From Eubacteriaceae bacterium (GTDB lineage: Bacteria; Bacillota; Clostridia; Lachnospirales; Lachnospiraceae), in contig CABIYF010000005.1 in NCBI GenBank assembly GCA_902362875.1, positions 62,001 through 126,000 on the forward strand: 64,000 nucleotides of DNA. Direction: 5' to 3'. The notes beneath the pieces were generated by a model, which was not told where the DNA came from, did no database searches, and was given only the letters and a program-made list of their open reading frames with translations. A program made the position numbers and the translations under genes. Positions within the stretch are counted from its first letter, which is position 1. Each line of letters starts with the position of its first letter. Of this stretch, positions 1-8,705 are shown piece after piece.

Positions 1-1
1 G

Positions 2-31
2 AAAGTAAAAGAATTAGCAGAAAAATTATAA
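2..31 (+). CDS. C-terminal tail of a truncated upstream gene
   Basis: The first bases read in one frame as the peptide KVKELAEKL followed by TAA. The lysine- and glutamate-rich tail looks like the end of an ordinary cytoplasmic protein whose body lies before the window. Nothing identifies the family. The call rests only on an open frame of nine codons and its position before an insertion-sequence end, so it could be chance. Confidence 0.3.
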   Translation, partial: KVKELAEKL

Positions 32-57
32 AGAATCTATAAAAGCTAAGCAGAGTA

Positions 58-94
58 CCATGTCCATAGGAGCAACTGCACCGCATGGGCGTGG
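58..94 (+). repeat. Left-end hairpin of the IS605-type element
   Basis: Bases 58-67 pair with 85-94 (10 bp with two G-T pairs) around a 17-base loop at 68-84. The loop matches the loop of a second hairpin at 1932-1948 in 14 of 17 positions, in the same orientation. The two hairpins bracket the tnpA remnant and tnpB. IS200/IS605 elements carry subterminal hairpins that TnpA recognises, so this is probably the left end. The exact insertion boundary cannot be read without an empty site. Confidence 0.6.
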
Positions 95-126
95 GTGAAT
101 GCGTCCTGACACACCCAGACTTTATT

Positions 127-363
127 TTATTCCTTGATTTTGATATATTGTTGGATAACTTTCAGACTGTTTTCACTCAAGGACGAGATAAAATAACTGT
201 CTGACCAGAAGTAAGGCTTCCAGTAATACTTCTTTAAAATCGTATCTCCATACAGCTTTCTGGCAGTTTGTGTCTTTAGGACGTTGGCAAGTTCTGCCGG
301 AGATGTCATGGTGTCTGCTTCCAGAAGGATAAAAAGTAACTGGGCCTGTGGATATAATAATCT
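127..363 (-). pseudogene. tnpA: IS200/IS605 TnpA remnant (Y1 transposase, broken)
   Basis: The reading frame ending at 127 contains SPAELANVLKTQTARKLYG, KKYYWKPYFWSDSYFISS and a final VIQQYIK. These are typical of the C-terminal half of IS200-type TnpA, the HUH/Y1 single-strand transposase, and include the region with the catalytic tyrosine. Upstream the frame closes after about 18 more codons. The expected HUH metal motif (DHVHLLI-like) is replaced by QAQLLFILLEAD, so both HUH histidines are missing. Family members are normally about 130-150 residues and only about 78 remain. It diverges from tnpB, the usual IS605 layout. The element is therefore probably not self-mobile. Confidence 0.8.
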
Positions 364-472
364 GTATTATCTTTCTTTCGCATGATGTATCTTCTTTACA
401 ACCAAACATACGTTTGCTATAATTAATTATAGAAATACAATGTTTTCAAGACATTAGAAAGGATATAATCAT

Positions 473-1846
473 ATGGCATTTTCCGTAACACAACGGGTGA
501 TCTCATCCGAAGATATGATCTACAGTTATTGTGATGACTTCTGCAGAAAAGCGAAGTTATTATATAATGCTGCTCTTTTTCGTATCCGTAACATCTTTAC
601 TGGATATGAAAAAGAACATCGGACAGACAATGAAGAAGATGTCTTTTGTGAGGTCCATGCATTACAAGATGTTTATCCTCAGATCCATGTCCGAAAAGTG
701 ATCTCTTACAACCATTTGGAGAAGCTGATGCGTGTCACGGAAAATCCGGATTTCTTTATCGGACTGCCGATGCAGACAGCACAGGCGATGGTAAAGCAGG
801 CTGTCACAGATTTCAAAAACTGGCTGGCTTCTTTAAGAGAATATAAAAAACATCCGGAAAAATTTTTAGACAGACCAAAGATGCCCCACTATAAAAAACA
901 AGATCTTGCAACAGTGATCATCACCAATCAGGATGCTGTTTTATATCCGTCAGGAACTGGAGTATCCTTAAAACTGCCGATCATAAAGAAACGTCTGAGC
1001 TTTTCTAATATTTCTGAACATGCTTTCTTAAAAGAAGTCCGGATCAAACCTTATCATGGAAGATTTCTGTTCTGTCTGACATTTGAAGAACCAGAGCTGG
1101 TGATCGAAACTTCCATGCCTTATACCTGTGCCATTGACTTCGGGATCGACAACTTCGCAGCTATCGTATGTGATGATGGTTCATCTGCAATCTACAAGGG
1201 CGGAGCTGTCTTATCCGATACTCAGTGGTTTCATAAACAAAAGGCAAAGTACGTTTCCATTCTGACAAAAGGACATAAAAACCAATATGCAACTTCTGCA
1301 AGATTGAAAGATCTTTCTTTTCATCATGCGAATTTCACCAAAGACCAGTGCCATAAGATCAGCCGGAGTATCATTGATTTCTGTGTAGAGCATCAGGCTG
1401 GGGCTTTGATCTTTGGTGTGAATCCGTTATGGAAACAGAATTCCAGGATTGGAAAAATCAACAATCAGAAGTTCGTCTCCATGCCGATCGCTTTTCTACG
1501 AACTATGATCACATATAAAGCATTGAATGCAGGGATCAAGATCATTGAACAGGAAGAAAGTTATACTTCCAAAGCAGATATCACAACAAAAGACTATATT
1601 CCTACCTATGGTGTGGATGATAAAGATGTACAGTTTTCCGGGCTTCGTATCAAACGAGGTCTGTATCGTTGCGCAGATGGAACGATCCTGAATGCTGACT
1701 GTCATGCAGCAGCGAACATCATGAGAAAAGCAGTTCCGGATATTTGGGATCGAACAACAGACTTTTCTTTTCTGGCAAGTCCAAAAGTGTATGGATTCCA
1801 CGAACTGAACCCTAAAAGTATTCCCGTCAAAGGGATAGCGGCATAA
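473..1846 (+). CDS. tnpB: TnpB, RNA-guided RuvC-like nuclease of an IS605-family element
   Basis: This 457-residue protein belongs to the TnpB (OrfB) family, ancestors of Cas12 that use an element-encoded RNA to cut DNA at donor sites. RuvC-I is visible as IDFGIDNFAA with Asp222, and RuvC-III as NADCHAAANI with Asp409. At the RuvC-II place, where many relatives read I-E-D/N-L, the sequence is ALIFGVNPLWKQ with no glutamate. A conserved EESYTSK (Glu361/362) follows and could supply the acid. The four-cysteine zinc finger between RuvC-II and III is absent (RGLYRCADGTILNADC). This matches a known TnpB branch rather than decay, because the frame is full length. The start at 473 follows GAAAGGATATAATCAT. 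The partner tnpA is broken. Confidence 0.9.
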   Translation: MAFSVTQRVISSEDMIYSYCDDFCRKAKLLYNAALFRIRNIFTGYEKEHRTDNEEDVFCEVHALQDVYPQIHVRKVISYNHLEKLMRVTENPDFFIGLPMQTAQAMVKQAVTDFKNWLASLREYKKHPEKFLDRPKMPHYKKQDLATVIITNQDAVLYPSGTGVSLKLPIIKKRLSFSNISEHAFLKEVRIKPYHGRFLFCLTFEEPELVIETSMPYTCAIDFGIDNFAAIVCDDGSSAIYKGGAVLSDTQWFHKQKAKYVSILTKGHKNQYATSARLKDLSFHHANFTKDQCHKISRSIIDFCVEHQAGALIFGVNPLWKQNSRIGKINNQKFVSMPIAFLRTMITYKALNAGIKIIEQEESYTSKADITTKDYIPTYGVDDKDVQFSGLRIKRGLYRCADGTILNADCHAAANIMRKAVPDIWDRTTDFSFLASPKVYGFHELNPKSIPVKGIAA

Positions 1847-1967
1847 GTGAATATGCCCTGATCGGTACGAACAGCCAGAATCTTCTGGTCAGAGATGAGT
1901 AATTGTTACGACTGTCAGAAGCCTCTTCCATAGGAACTACTGTACCGCATGGGAGAGGCAATTCACC
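1847..1967 (+). ncRNA. Candidate right-end omega RNA (reRNA) of the TnpB element
   Basis: The segment after the tnpB stop is dense in pairing. Bases 1848-1858 pair with 1957-1966 as a closing stem. CCAGA/TCTGG pair at 1875-1879 and 1884-1888. GCCTCTTCCAT at 1921-1931 pairs with 1949-1959 around a 17-base loop that nearly repeats the left-end loop. TnpB guide RNAs arise from the 3' end of tnpB through the right end, with the guide taken from flanking DNA just after the element. Position and folding fit that class. The precise RNA ends and the guide start (just past about 1967) are inferred. Confidence 0.55.
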
Positions 1968-1992
1968 AATTAGCAGCGTAATAATTTAGAAC

Positions 1993-2742
1993 TCACTGAA
2001 ATTCCGTCATATGTTTCCGATACCACAAAGGCATCAGATTCCTCTGACACTGATGATTTTCTCGTTCTTTAATCCCAATTGTATTGAAAAAGTCTTTCCA
2101 TAGATCAATAAACGGATCGTCTGTCTGAATGGACAGCCGGTCCATTTCTTCTTTAGAAAGCGTTGTCAGATAATAATCCTGATCCGCAGGATGAACGACA
2201 GCAATGAAGCGTTTATCATCAATGATCATCCAGTTTTCAGAAGGCAGACGGTCAGAAAAATGCGGAGCAACTAAAGTCAATACATTACTCTTTGGCTCAA
2301 TATGACTTACCAACACATCCCCAGGCATATTCGCAAATCGGATAAATTCCACATGAAAATGAGCTTCATTTCCAACTTTGCGTTTCAGTTCAAACATCCG
2401 CATAACCACAGGTTCCTGAAGAAAATCCACAACATGAGCACCATAATGGAATCCAGCAACCATAAAACGATAAATCGTATCCAACTTATCCTCGGCATCA
2501 GACATCGCAGCTTCATAGATCATAATATAAGCCTGATAAGAAATCTTACTCTTAATAGAACGAACGACACTGGCAATTTTCTCCGGATCAGCATCCACAT
2601 GCCGATAATCACAGAATAATTCCAGATTCCCAATTGGTTCTGTCTTCAATTTAATATTGGAATGTCCAAGTCTTGATGCCCAGGCTTCATAAACACAAGT
2701 CATCATCGCATCAAAATTATCTTCACAGGTAAAAACAGTCAT
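1993..2742 (-). CDS. DUF4130-type putative DNA-metabolism protein (TIGR03915-like)
   Basis: The 249-residue product starts MTVFTCEDNFDAMMTCVYEAW. It resembles the DUF4130/TIGR03915 family, predicted to act in DNA repair or modification and almost always encoded next to a radical SAM partner. That partner lies 32 bp upstream on the same strand (2775-4268), so the two are probably cotranscribed. A conserved FMVAGFHYG block is seen near the middle. The C-terminal YRKHMTEF fits the family, whose members end in a similar basic helix. The reaction is not known. The pair sits behind a LexA-like box, which supports a damage-response role. Confidence 0.75.
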   Translation of the reverse strand: MTVFTCEDNFDAMMTCVYEAWASRLGHSNIKLKTEPIGNLELFCDYRHVDADPEKIASVVRSIKSKISYQAYIMIYEAAMSDAEDKLDTIYRFMVAGFHYGAHVVDFLQEPVVMRMFELKRKVGNEAHFHVEFIRFANMPGDVLVSHIEPKSNVLTLVAPHFSDRLPSENWMIIDDKRFIAVVHPADQDYYLTTLSKEEMDRLSIQTDDPFIDLWKDFFNTIGIKERENHQCQRNLMPLWYRKHMTEFQ

Positions 2743-2774
2743 GATAGCCTCCAGAATACAAAAAATAACGAAAA

Positions 2775-4268
2775 TTACATCTGTCCAAACAAAGTCTTCG
2801 AAGAATCTTCCACAGTAACTTCCGATTGAAAATTAAAATCATCAAATAAAGAAAGCTGCCGATAAGTCTGCGGATGATTAATCTCCCAATTTTGCTTTCC
2901 ATCTTCACCGATCAGCTGTCGAGTGATAAAATCTTCTTCAATCGGTATTCGATACATCATCTTCCCGCTGCAAGTGATAAAATATTTCGCACGTTTTAGA
3001 ACAACTCCCATCTTCTTCAAATGTTCAAAATTAAGCGTTCCATGTTTGCGAGCCTTCACAATACGAAACGCAGACTTTGTCCCGATTCCAGGAACACGAA
3101 GCAACACATCATAAGAAGCCCGGTTGATCTCAACCGGATAAATATCCAGATGACGAAGTGCCCAGTCACACTTTGGGTCAAGCATCGTATTAAAATTCGG
3201 CCGGTCTACAGAAAGTAATTCATCTGCCTTAAATCCATAAAACCGTAGCAGCCAGTCTGCCTGATACAGACGGTGTTCCCGAAGAAGCGGCGGTGCAGTT
3301 CCAAGAGCTGGCAGATTAGAATCCTCATTCAAAGGAACATAAGCAGAATAAAACACACGTTTCAAGTCATATTGCTGATATAATTTCTGCGTTGTTGATA
3401 AAAGCTGCAGATCACTCTCACCAGTTGCACCAATGATCATCTGTGTACTCTGACCAGCAGGAACAAAAGGTACAGGCTTACCATTGCGTTGTAAACGCAA
3501 AGTATTCTTAAGAGAAGGGTCCGCAAGTGCTAATGGAGAAGATCCAGTCTGGATTCGCTGATAAGGATTCTCCTGAAAGATCGTATGCTTTAAATACTTA
3601 TTACTTCGAGAACGTTCCATAGAGGCATCCTTTCCGATCATCAATCGATGATCGACAATCCCATTCTGAATCTGACGAATCGGAGCAACAAGTTTCTTCG
3701 GATTCTTATGAGGAGCCAGTTTCTTAAGTCCATCGATTGTAGGAAGTTCCAGATTCACACTCATACGATCGACAAGATATCCCATATTCGTGATCAATTC
3801 ATCCGAAGCCCCAGGAATCGCTTTCACATGGATATATCCATTAAAATGATACTTTGTACGAAGCAGATAAATCGCCTGATACATCAATTCCATCGTATAA
3901 GTCGGACTCTTCACGATTCCAGAGCTTAAAAATAATCCCTCAATATAATTTCTTCGATAAAATTCTACAACAAGTGTACAGATCTCTTCTGGAGTAAATG
4001 TCGTACGAACCCGGTCATTGCTTACGCGGTTTAAACAATACTTACAATCATAAATGCACTCATTACTAAGCAAGATCTTAAGCAAAGAAACACAACGTCC
4101 ATCTGAAGAAAAGCTGTGACAGATTCCTGCTGCTTCTGTATTTCCAAGCATTCCTTTCTTCCCGTGGCGATTTGAACCACTGGAAGTACAGGCAACATCG
4201 TATTTGGCTGCATCGGCTAAAATCTTCAATTTTTCATTTAAAGATAGATCTTTTGATGAGATTTCCAT
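2775..4268 (-). CDS. Putative DNA repair/modification radical SAM protein (TIGR03916-like)
   Basis: The 497-residue protein has the radical SAM cluster motif CIYDCKYC (Cys71, Cys75, Cys78), which binds the 4Fe-4S cluster that cleaves S-adenosylmethionine. A helix-hairpin-helix DNA-binding motif (RVPGIGTKSAFRI) lies in the C-terminal third. This combination is typical of the TIGR03916 family, paired with DUF4130 proteins and thought to act on DNA. The substrate is unknown. An AGGAG site precedes the ATG at 4268. The promoter at 4299-4327 is followed by a LexA-like operator, consistent with SOS control. Confidence 0.85.
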   Translation of the reverse strand: MEISSKDLSLNEKLKILADAAKYDVACTSSGSNRHGKKGMLGNTEAAGICHSFSSDGRCVSLLKILLSNECIYDCKYCLNRVSNDRVRTTFTPEEICTLVVEFYRRNYIEGLFLSSGIVKSPTYTMELMYQAIYLLRTKYHFNGYIHVKAIPGASDELITNMGYLVDRMSVNLELPTIDGLKKLAPHKNPKKLVAPIRQIQNGIVDHRLMIGKDASMERSRSNKYLKHTIFQENPYQRIQTGSSPLALADPSLKNTLRLQRNGKPVPFVPAGQSTQMIIGATGESDLQLLSTTQKLYQQYDLKRVFYSAYVPLNEDSNLPALGTAPPLLREHRLYQADWLLRFYGFKADELLSVDRPNFNTMLDPKCDWALRHLDIYPVEINRASYDVLLRVPGIGTKSAFRIVKARKHGTLNFEHLKKMGVVLKRAKYFITCSGKMMYRIPIEEDFITRQLIGEDGKQNWEINHPQTYRQLSLFDDFNFQSEVTVEDSSKTLFGQM

Positions 4269-4285
4269 ATCAAATGGCTCCTTTC

Positions 4286-4327
4286 GAATATATGTTCTAG
4301 TTTAACATAAATAAACTAATTTTACAA
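4286..4327 (-). promoter_or_regulatory. Promoter and LexA-like box of the radical SAM pair
   Basis: Read on the minus strand, TTGTAA (4327-4322), a 17-base spacer and TAAACT (4304-4299) form a sigma-A-type promoter. Directly downstream, GAACATATATTC (4297-4286) matches the Gram-positive LexA core GAAC-N4-GTTC in all but one base. A repressor there would cover the transcription start. An additional palindrome TTTGTAA-A-TTACAAA lies upstream at 4362-4376; its role is unknown. Confidence 0.55.
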
Positions 4328-4389
4328 ATTGTATTATAAATATTGCATACAAATAAAAACATTTGTAAATTACAAACATTTATATATAT

Positions 4390-4770
4390 GATCCTGAGGA
4401 CGTTTATGAATATCCAGTAGGAACAGCAGAAGAATGTGCAGATATGATTCACGAATTTTTACCAATTGCGAGAACAGTCAAAGTATTAAGTGAATTTATT
4501 GGAACGGTTGTAAGTCAGGATGCTGTGACATTATTAGATATCAACAACTCCGTACCAGCAGATACAAAATTAAGAGCCTACGTTGCACAAGGAGAAATCC
4601 TTCCAGTAGCAACAAGATCTTTCGGATTTATTGGTGTATTTGCTATCCTAGAAATGGGAAGATTTTACCGCTATGTACTGATCTAAAAGAATTTCCCACA
4701 CCATGGAGCTGTTGCTTTTGGACATTTTGGAAAAATTTTATATGAAGTATTCAAATACATCTTCTTGGGA
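4390..4770 (+). pseudogene. Decayed sugar-isomerase-like gene (fucose/arabinose isomerase family?)
   Basis: An open frame without a start begins DPEDVYEYPVGTAEEC and runs to a TAA at 4684-4686. The same frame then continues NFPHHGAVAFGHFGKILYEV until a terminator. The PHHGAVAFGH ending recalls the C-termini of proteins related to L-fucose isomerase (COG2407), where a His near the end binds substrate or metal; that assignment is from memory and modest. The 5' portion is missing and there is at least one in-frame stop, or a deletion around it, so the gene is inactive. It lies next to the galactose locus and may be a relic of a sugar pathway. Confidence 0.5.
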
Positions 4771-4801
4771 AAAACTGCATGCGGTCAGCATGCAGTTTTT
4801 T
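4770..4801. terminator. Bidirectional rho-independent terminator
   Basis: A perfect 13-bp stem (AAAAACTGCATGC at 4770-4782 against 4788-4800) with the loop GGTCA carries T runs on both strands. It lies between the decayed plus-strand gene and the convergent LacI gene, so it can end transcription from both sides. Confidence 0.85.
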
Positions 4802-4858
4802 CTGTGTCTAAAAAACAAGGCAAATTTCTAAAAAAACAAGTAAAAATATTACTAAATA

Positions 4859-5902
<1,044 letters not shown>

Positions 5903-5914
5903 TTAGTTTAGTTC

Positions 5915-5943
5915 ATTATAGCAGATAAAAACATAAAAGTAAA
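5915..5943 (-). promoter_or_regulatory. Promoter of the LacI-family gene
   Basis: On the minus strand, TTTACT (5943-5938), a 17-base spacer and a consensus TATAAT (5920-5915) lie about 40 bases before the repressor start. The operator copy at 5944-5952 abuts the -35 hexamer, which suggests autoregulation. Confidence 0.65.
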
Positions 5944-6010
5944 TTTAGTAAAACAAAAGTAAAATTTTTAGTAAAAATATATTGACAATTTTACTAAAAT
6001 GTTTTACTAT
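5944..6010 (+). promoter_or_regulatory. Galactose-operon promoter with three palindromic operators
   Basis: The -35 TTGACA (5982-5987), a 17-base spacer and TACTAT (6005-6010) form a strong promoter. The spacer contains the perfect odd palindrome ATTTTACTAAAAT (5988-6000). A second, ATTTTTAGTAAAAAT, lies at 5964-5978, and a shorter TTTAGTAAA at 5944-5952. The shared core TTTA-S-TAAA is a plausible LacI-family operator. Binding inside the spacer would block RNA polymerase directly, and multiple copies would permit looping or cooperative binding. Confidence 0.7.
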
Positions 6011-6054
6011 AAAAACATCAAAGACAGCTTATAAAAAACTAGGAGGAAAGAAAA

Positions 6055-7437
6055 ATGGAAACAACAAATGGAAAGGTTCCAGGCAGAGTAAAGTATACTT
6101 TTGCATTTGGAGCATTAGGAAAAGATTTAATTTATGGAATGATGGCAACATTCGCTATGATATACTTTACGGATGTGTTAAAAGTATCGCCGGGATTTGT
6201 AGGAATCGTATTCTTCGTAGCAAAACTTTGGGATGCATTTAATGATTTATTCATGGGGATGATCGTAGATAACACAAGATCACGTTTTGGAAAATTCGTT
6301 CCATGGCTGGTGATCGGAACGTTGATCAACGCAGTTGTGTTTGTTGTATTATTCACAGATTTTAAATTAACAGGAACATCACTTTGTATCTTCGTCGCAG
6401 TCATCTATGTATTATGGGGAATGACTTATACGATCATGGATATTCCATACTGGTCTGTAATTCCAAACCTTACATCAGATCCACACGAACGAGAAGTTGT
6501 TTCCGTTTTGCCTAGAATTTTCGCAAGTATTGGACAGTCATTAGTCATCGCAGGATTCGGCGTTCAGATCATTGCAGCATTAGGTGGAGGATATATCGGA
6601 TATCATCGTTTTGCTATGATCATTGCAGGAACATTCATCCTCACAATTGGTGTTGCAGTCTGCAACCTGAAAGTAAAAGAAAATAATGCACCAAGTGAGA
6701 AGATTTCTTTCAAAGATGTATTCTCAATCATCAAACAAAATGACCAGTTACAGTCAGCAGTAGGATTGATTCTTCTATATAATGTAGGAATTCAGTTTAT
6801 CATGGGTGTTGCAGTTTACTATTTCACATATGTATGTGGAAATGCCAACATGTTATCAGCTTTCATGATCAGCGCATCTATCGCAGAAGTTGTTGGGTTG
6901 ATCATCTTCCCGGAAGTAGCAAAGAAATTATCCAGACATACATCATTTTTACTGGCTTGTATCTTACCATTTATTGGTTTAGCATTATTATTAGTCGTTG
7001 GATTTGTATGCCCACAGAATATCGTATTAACAGCAGTTGCAGGAGTGATCGTAAAGACAGGAACAGGATTAGAACTTGGATGTGCGACAGTATTCTTATC
7101 TGATGTTGTTGACTATGGTGAGTACAAATTGGGAACAAGAAATGAATCCGTTGTATTCTCTTTACAGACATTGATCGTAAAATTTACAGCAGCATTAACA
7201 TCACTTTTCATTGGATTTGCACTGGAACGTACAGGATACATTCCAAATCCAAACGCAGTACAGTCTGCATTAACATTAAATTCTATCAGATTTTTAATGT
7301 GTGCGATTCCAGCAGTGTCCATGCTTGTAGCCTATGTAGTTTATAAAAAAGCATATCATCTGGATGACAGCTTCATGAAGAAAGTTATTCAGACGATCGA
7401 AGAAAGGAGAGCAAATCGTCATGTCGAACAGTATTAA
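6055..7437 (+). CDS. GPH-family sugar:cation symporter (probable galactose/galactoside uptake)
   Basis: The 460-residue integral membrane protein has about twelve hydrophobic segments. It shows the glycoside-pentoside-hexuronide family signatures GALGKDLIYGMMATF near the start, LWDAFNDLFMGMIVDNTRSRFGK in the first loop (the MelB-like Asp-rich cation site) and DVVDYGEYKLGTRNE in the later half. It imports a sugar with Na+ or H+. Being first in an operon with galK, galM, galT and galE, its substrate is probably galactose or a galactoside, although no glycosidase is in the window. An AGGAGGAAAG site precedes the ATG. Its end overlaps galK by 17 bp. Confidence 0.88.
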   Translation: METTNGKVPGRVKYTFAFGALGKDLIYGMMATFAMIYFTDVLKVSPGFVGIVFFVAKLWDAFNDLFMGMIVDNTRSRFGKFVPWLVIGTLINAVVFVVLFTDFKLTGTSLCIFVAVIYVLWGMTYTIMDIPYWSVIPNLTSDPHEREVVSVLPRIFASIGQSLVIAGFGVQIIAALGGGYIGYHRFAMIIAGTFILTIGVAVCNLKVKENNAPSEKISFKDVFSIIKQNDQLQSAVGLILLYNVGIQFIMGVAVYYFTYVCGNANMLSAFMISASIAEVVGLIIFPEVAKKLSRHTSFLLACILPFIGLALLLVVGFVCPQNIVLTAVAGVIVKTGTGLELGCATVFLSDVVDYGEYKLGTRNESVVFSLQTLIVKFTAALTSLFIGFALERTGYIPNPNAVQSALTLNSIRFLMCAIPAVSMLVAYVVYKKAYHLDDSFMKKVIQTIEERRANRHVEQY

Positions 7438-8704
7438 AAAATTAGAAGAAGCTTTTAAAGAAGGAAAATATGATCAGTTATTAAAAGATATCTATGTAGA
7501 TGAAGGCGTTCTTGCATATCAGCAGGAACGTTACATCAAAGCATTAGGATCCTTTAAAGATATTTATGGAGAAAAAGAAGTAGAGATTTACAGTGCACCA
7601 GGAAGAAGTGAAGTAGGAGGAAACCATACAGATCATCAGTTTGGAAAAGTTCTTGCAACTTCCATTAACTTGGATGCGATCGCGATCGTTGCAAAAAGAG
7701 ATGACGATGTGATCGACCTGAAATCAGAAGGATATGAAAGAGTCATAGTAAGTCTTAGTTCTTTTGATCCAGCCAAAGCAGAAAAAGGAACATCACAGGC
7801 ACTGATCCAAGGAGTTGCTTCTAAATTAAAAGAAGAGGGATATAAAATCGGTGGATTTGAAGCTTATGTAACAAGTGATGTATTAAATGGGGCTGGAATG
7901 TCATCTTCTGCTGCATTTGAAGTATTGATCGGAAATATTTTATCTGGGTTATATAACGATATGAAGATCGATCCTGTATTTTTGGCGCAAGTCGGACAGT
8001 ATGCGGAGAATGTATACTTTGGAAAACCATGTGGATTGATGGATCAGATGGCATCTTCCATTGGAGGTCTGATCAATATCGATTTTGAAGATCCAAAAAA
8101 TCCAAAGATCAAAAAGGTTGAAGTGGATTTTGAAGAATATGGACACAGCTTATGCATTGTGGATACGAAAGGATCTCACGCAGATTTAACAGATGATTAT
8201 GCAGCAATCCCATATGAAATGAAGAAAGTAGCCAATTACTTTAATCAGGAAGCATTAAGAGAAGTTGATAAAGATGATTTTTATTTAAATCTTCCAAAGA
8301 TCAGAGAAATCTTAGGAGATCGTGCAGTTCTTCGAGCTATGCATTTATTTGAAGAAAATAAACGTGTAGATCAGCAGGTAAAAGCTTTAGAAGAAGGAGA
8401 TTTTGAGAAATTTAAGAAATTGATCAAAGAATCTGGTGATTCATCCTTTAAATATTTACAAAATGTATATTCAAGCCATGACCTGACAAATCAGAGCGTA
8501 TCAATCGGACTGGCGATCAGTGATATTTCTTTAGGAGATAAAGGAGTCAGCCGAGTTCATGGTGGAGGATTTGCAGGAACGATTCAGGCATTTGTGCCAA
8601 ATGATATTGTCAGCATGTACAAGAAGAACATGGAACATGTATTTGGTGAAGGAGCATGTCATGTCTTAAAAGTACGCCCATACGGAGGAATGAAGGTATT
8701 ATAA
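7421..8704 (+). CDS. galK: Galactokinase
   Basis: The 427-residue GHMP-family kinase phosphorylates galactose to galactose 1-phosphate, the entry step of the Leloir pathway. It has the galactokinase signature as GRSEVGGNHTDHQ (residues about 62-74, a variant of GRVNLIGEHTDY), the ATP-binding GAGMSSSAAFEV loop (about 158-169) and a C-terminal GGGFAGTIQAFV motif 3. It overlaps the transporter by 17 bp and is followed by galM after one base, so translation is probably coupled. Slightly longer than the usual 390 residues because of an N-terminal helical extension. The ATG follows AAAGGAG. Confidence 0.93.
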   Translation: MSNSIKKLEEAFKEGKYDQLLKDIYVDEGVLAYQQERYIKALGSFKDIYGEKEVEIYSAPGRSEVGGNHTDHQFGKVLATSINLDAIAIVAKRDDDVIDLKSEGYERVIVSLSSFDPAKAEKGTSQALIQGVASKLKEEGYKIGGFEAYVTSDVLNGAGMSSSAAFEVLIGNILSGLYNDMKIDPVFLAQVGQYAENVYFGKPCGLMDQMASSIGGLINIDFEDPKNPKIKKVEVDFEEYGHSLCIVDTKGSHADLTDDYAAIPYEMKKVANYFNQEALREVDKDDFYLNLPKIREILGDRAVLRAMHLFEENKRVDQQVKALEEGDFEKFKKLIKESGDSSFKYLQNVYSSHDLTNQSVSIGLAISDISLGDKGVSRVHGGGFAGTIQAFVPNDIVSMYKKNMEHVFGEGACHVLKVRPYGGMKVL

Positions 8705-8705
8705 G

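Noticed and set aside
1496..1801. Minus-strand open frame inside tnpB
   Set aside because: Lies wholly within the RuvC-coding part of tnpB, has low-complexity Ile/Cys/Phe composition and no ribosome site.
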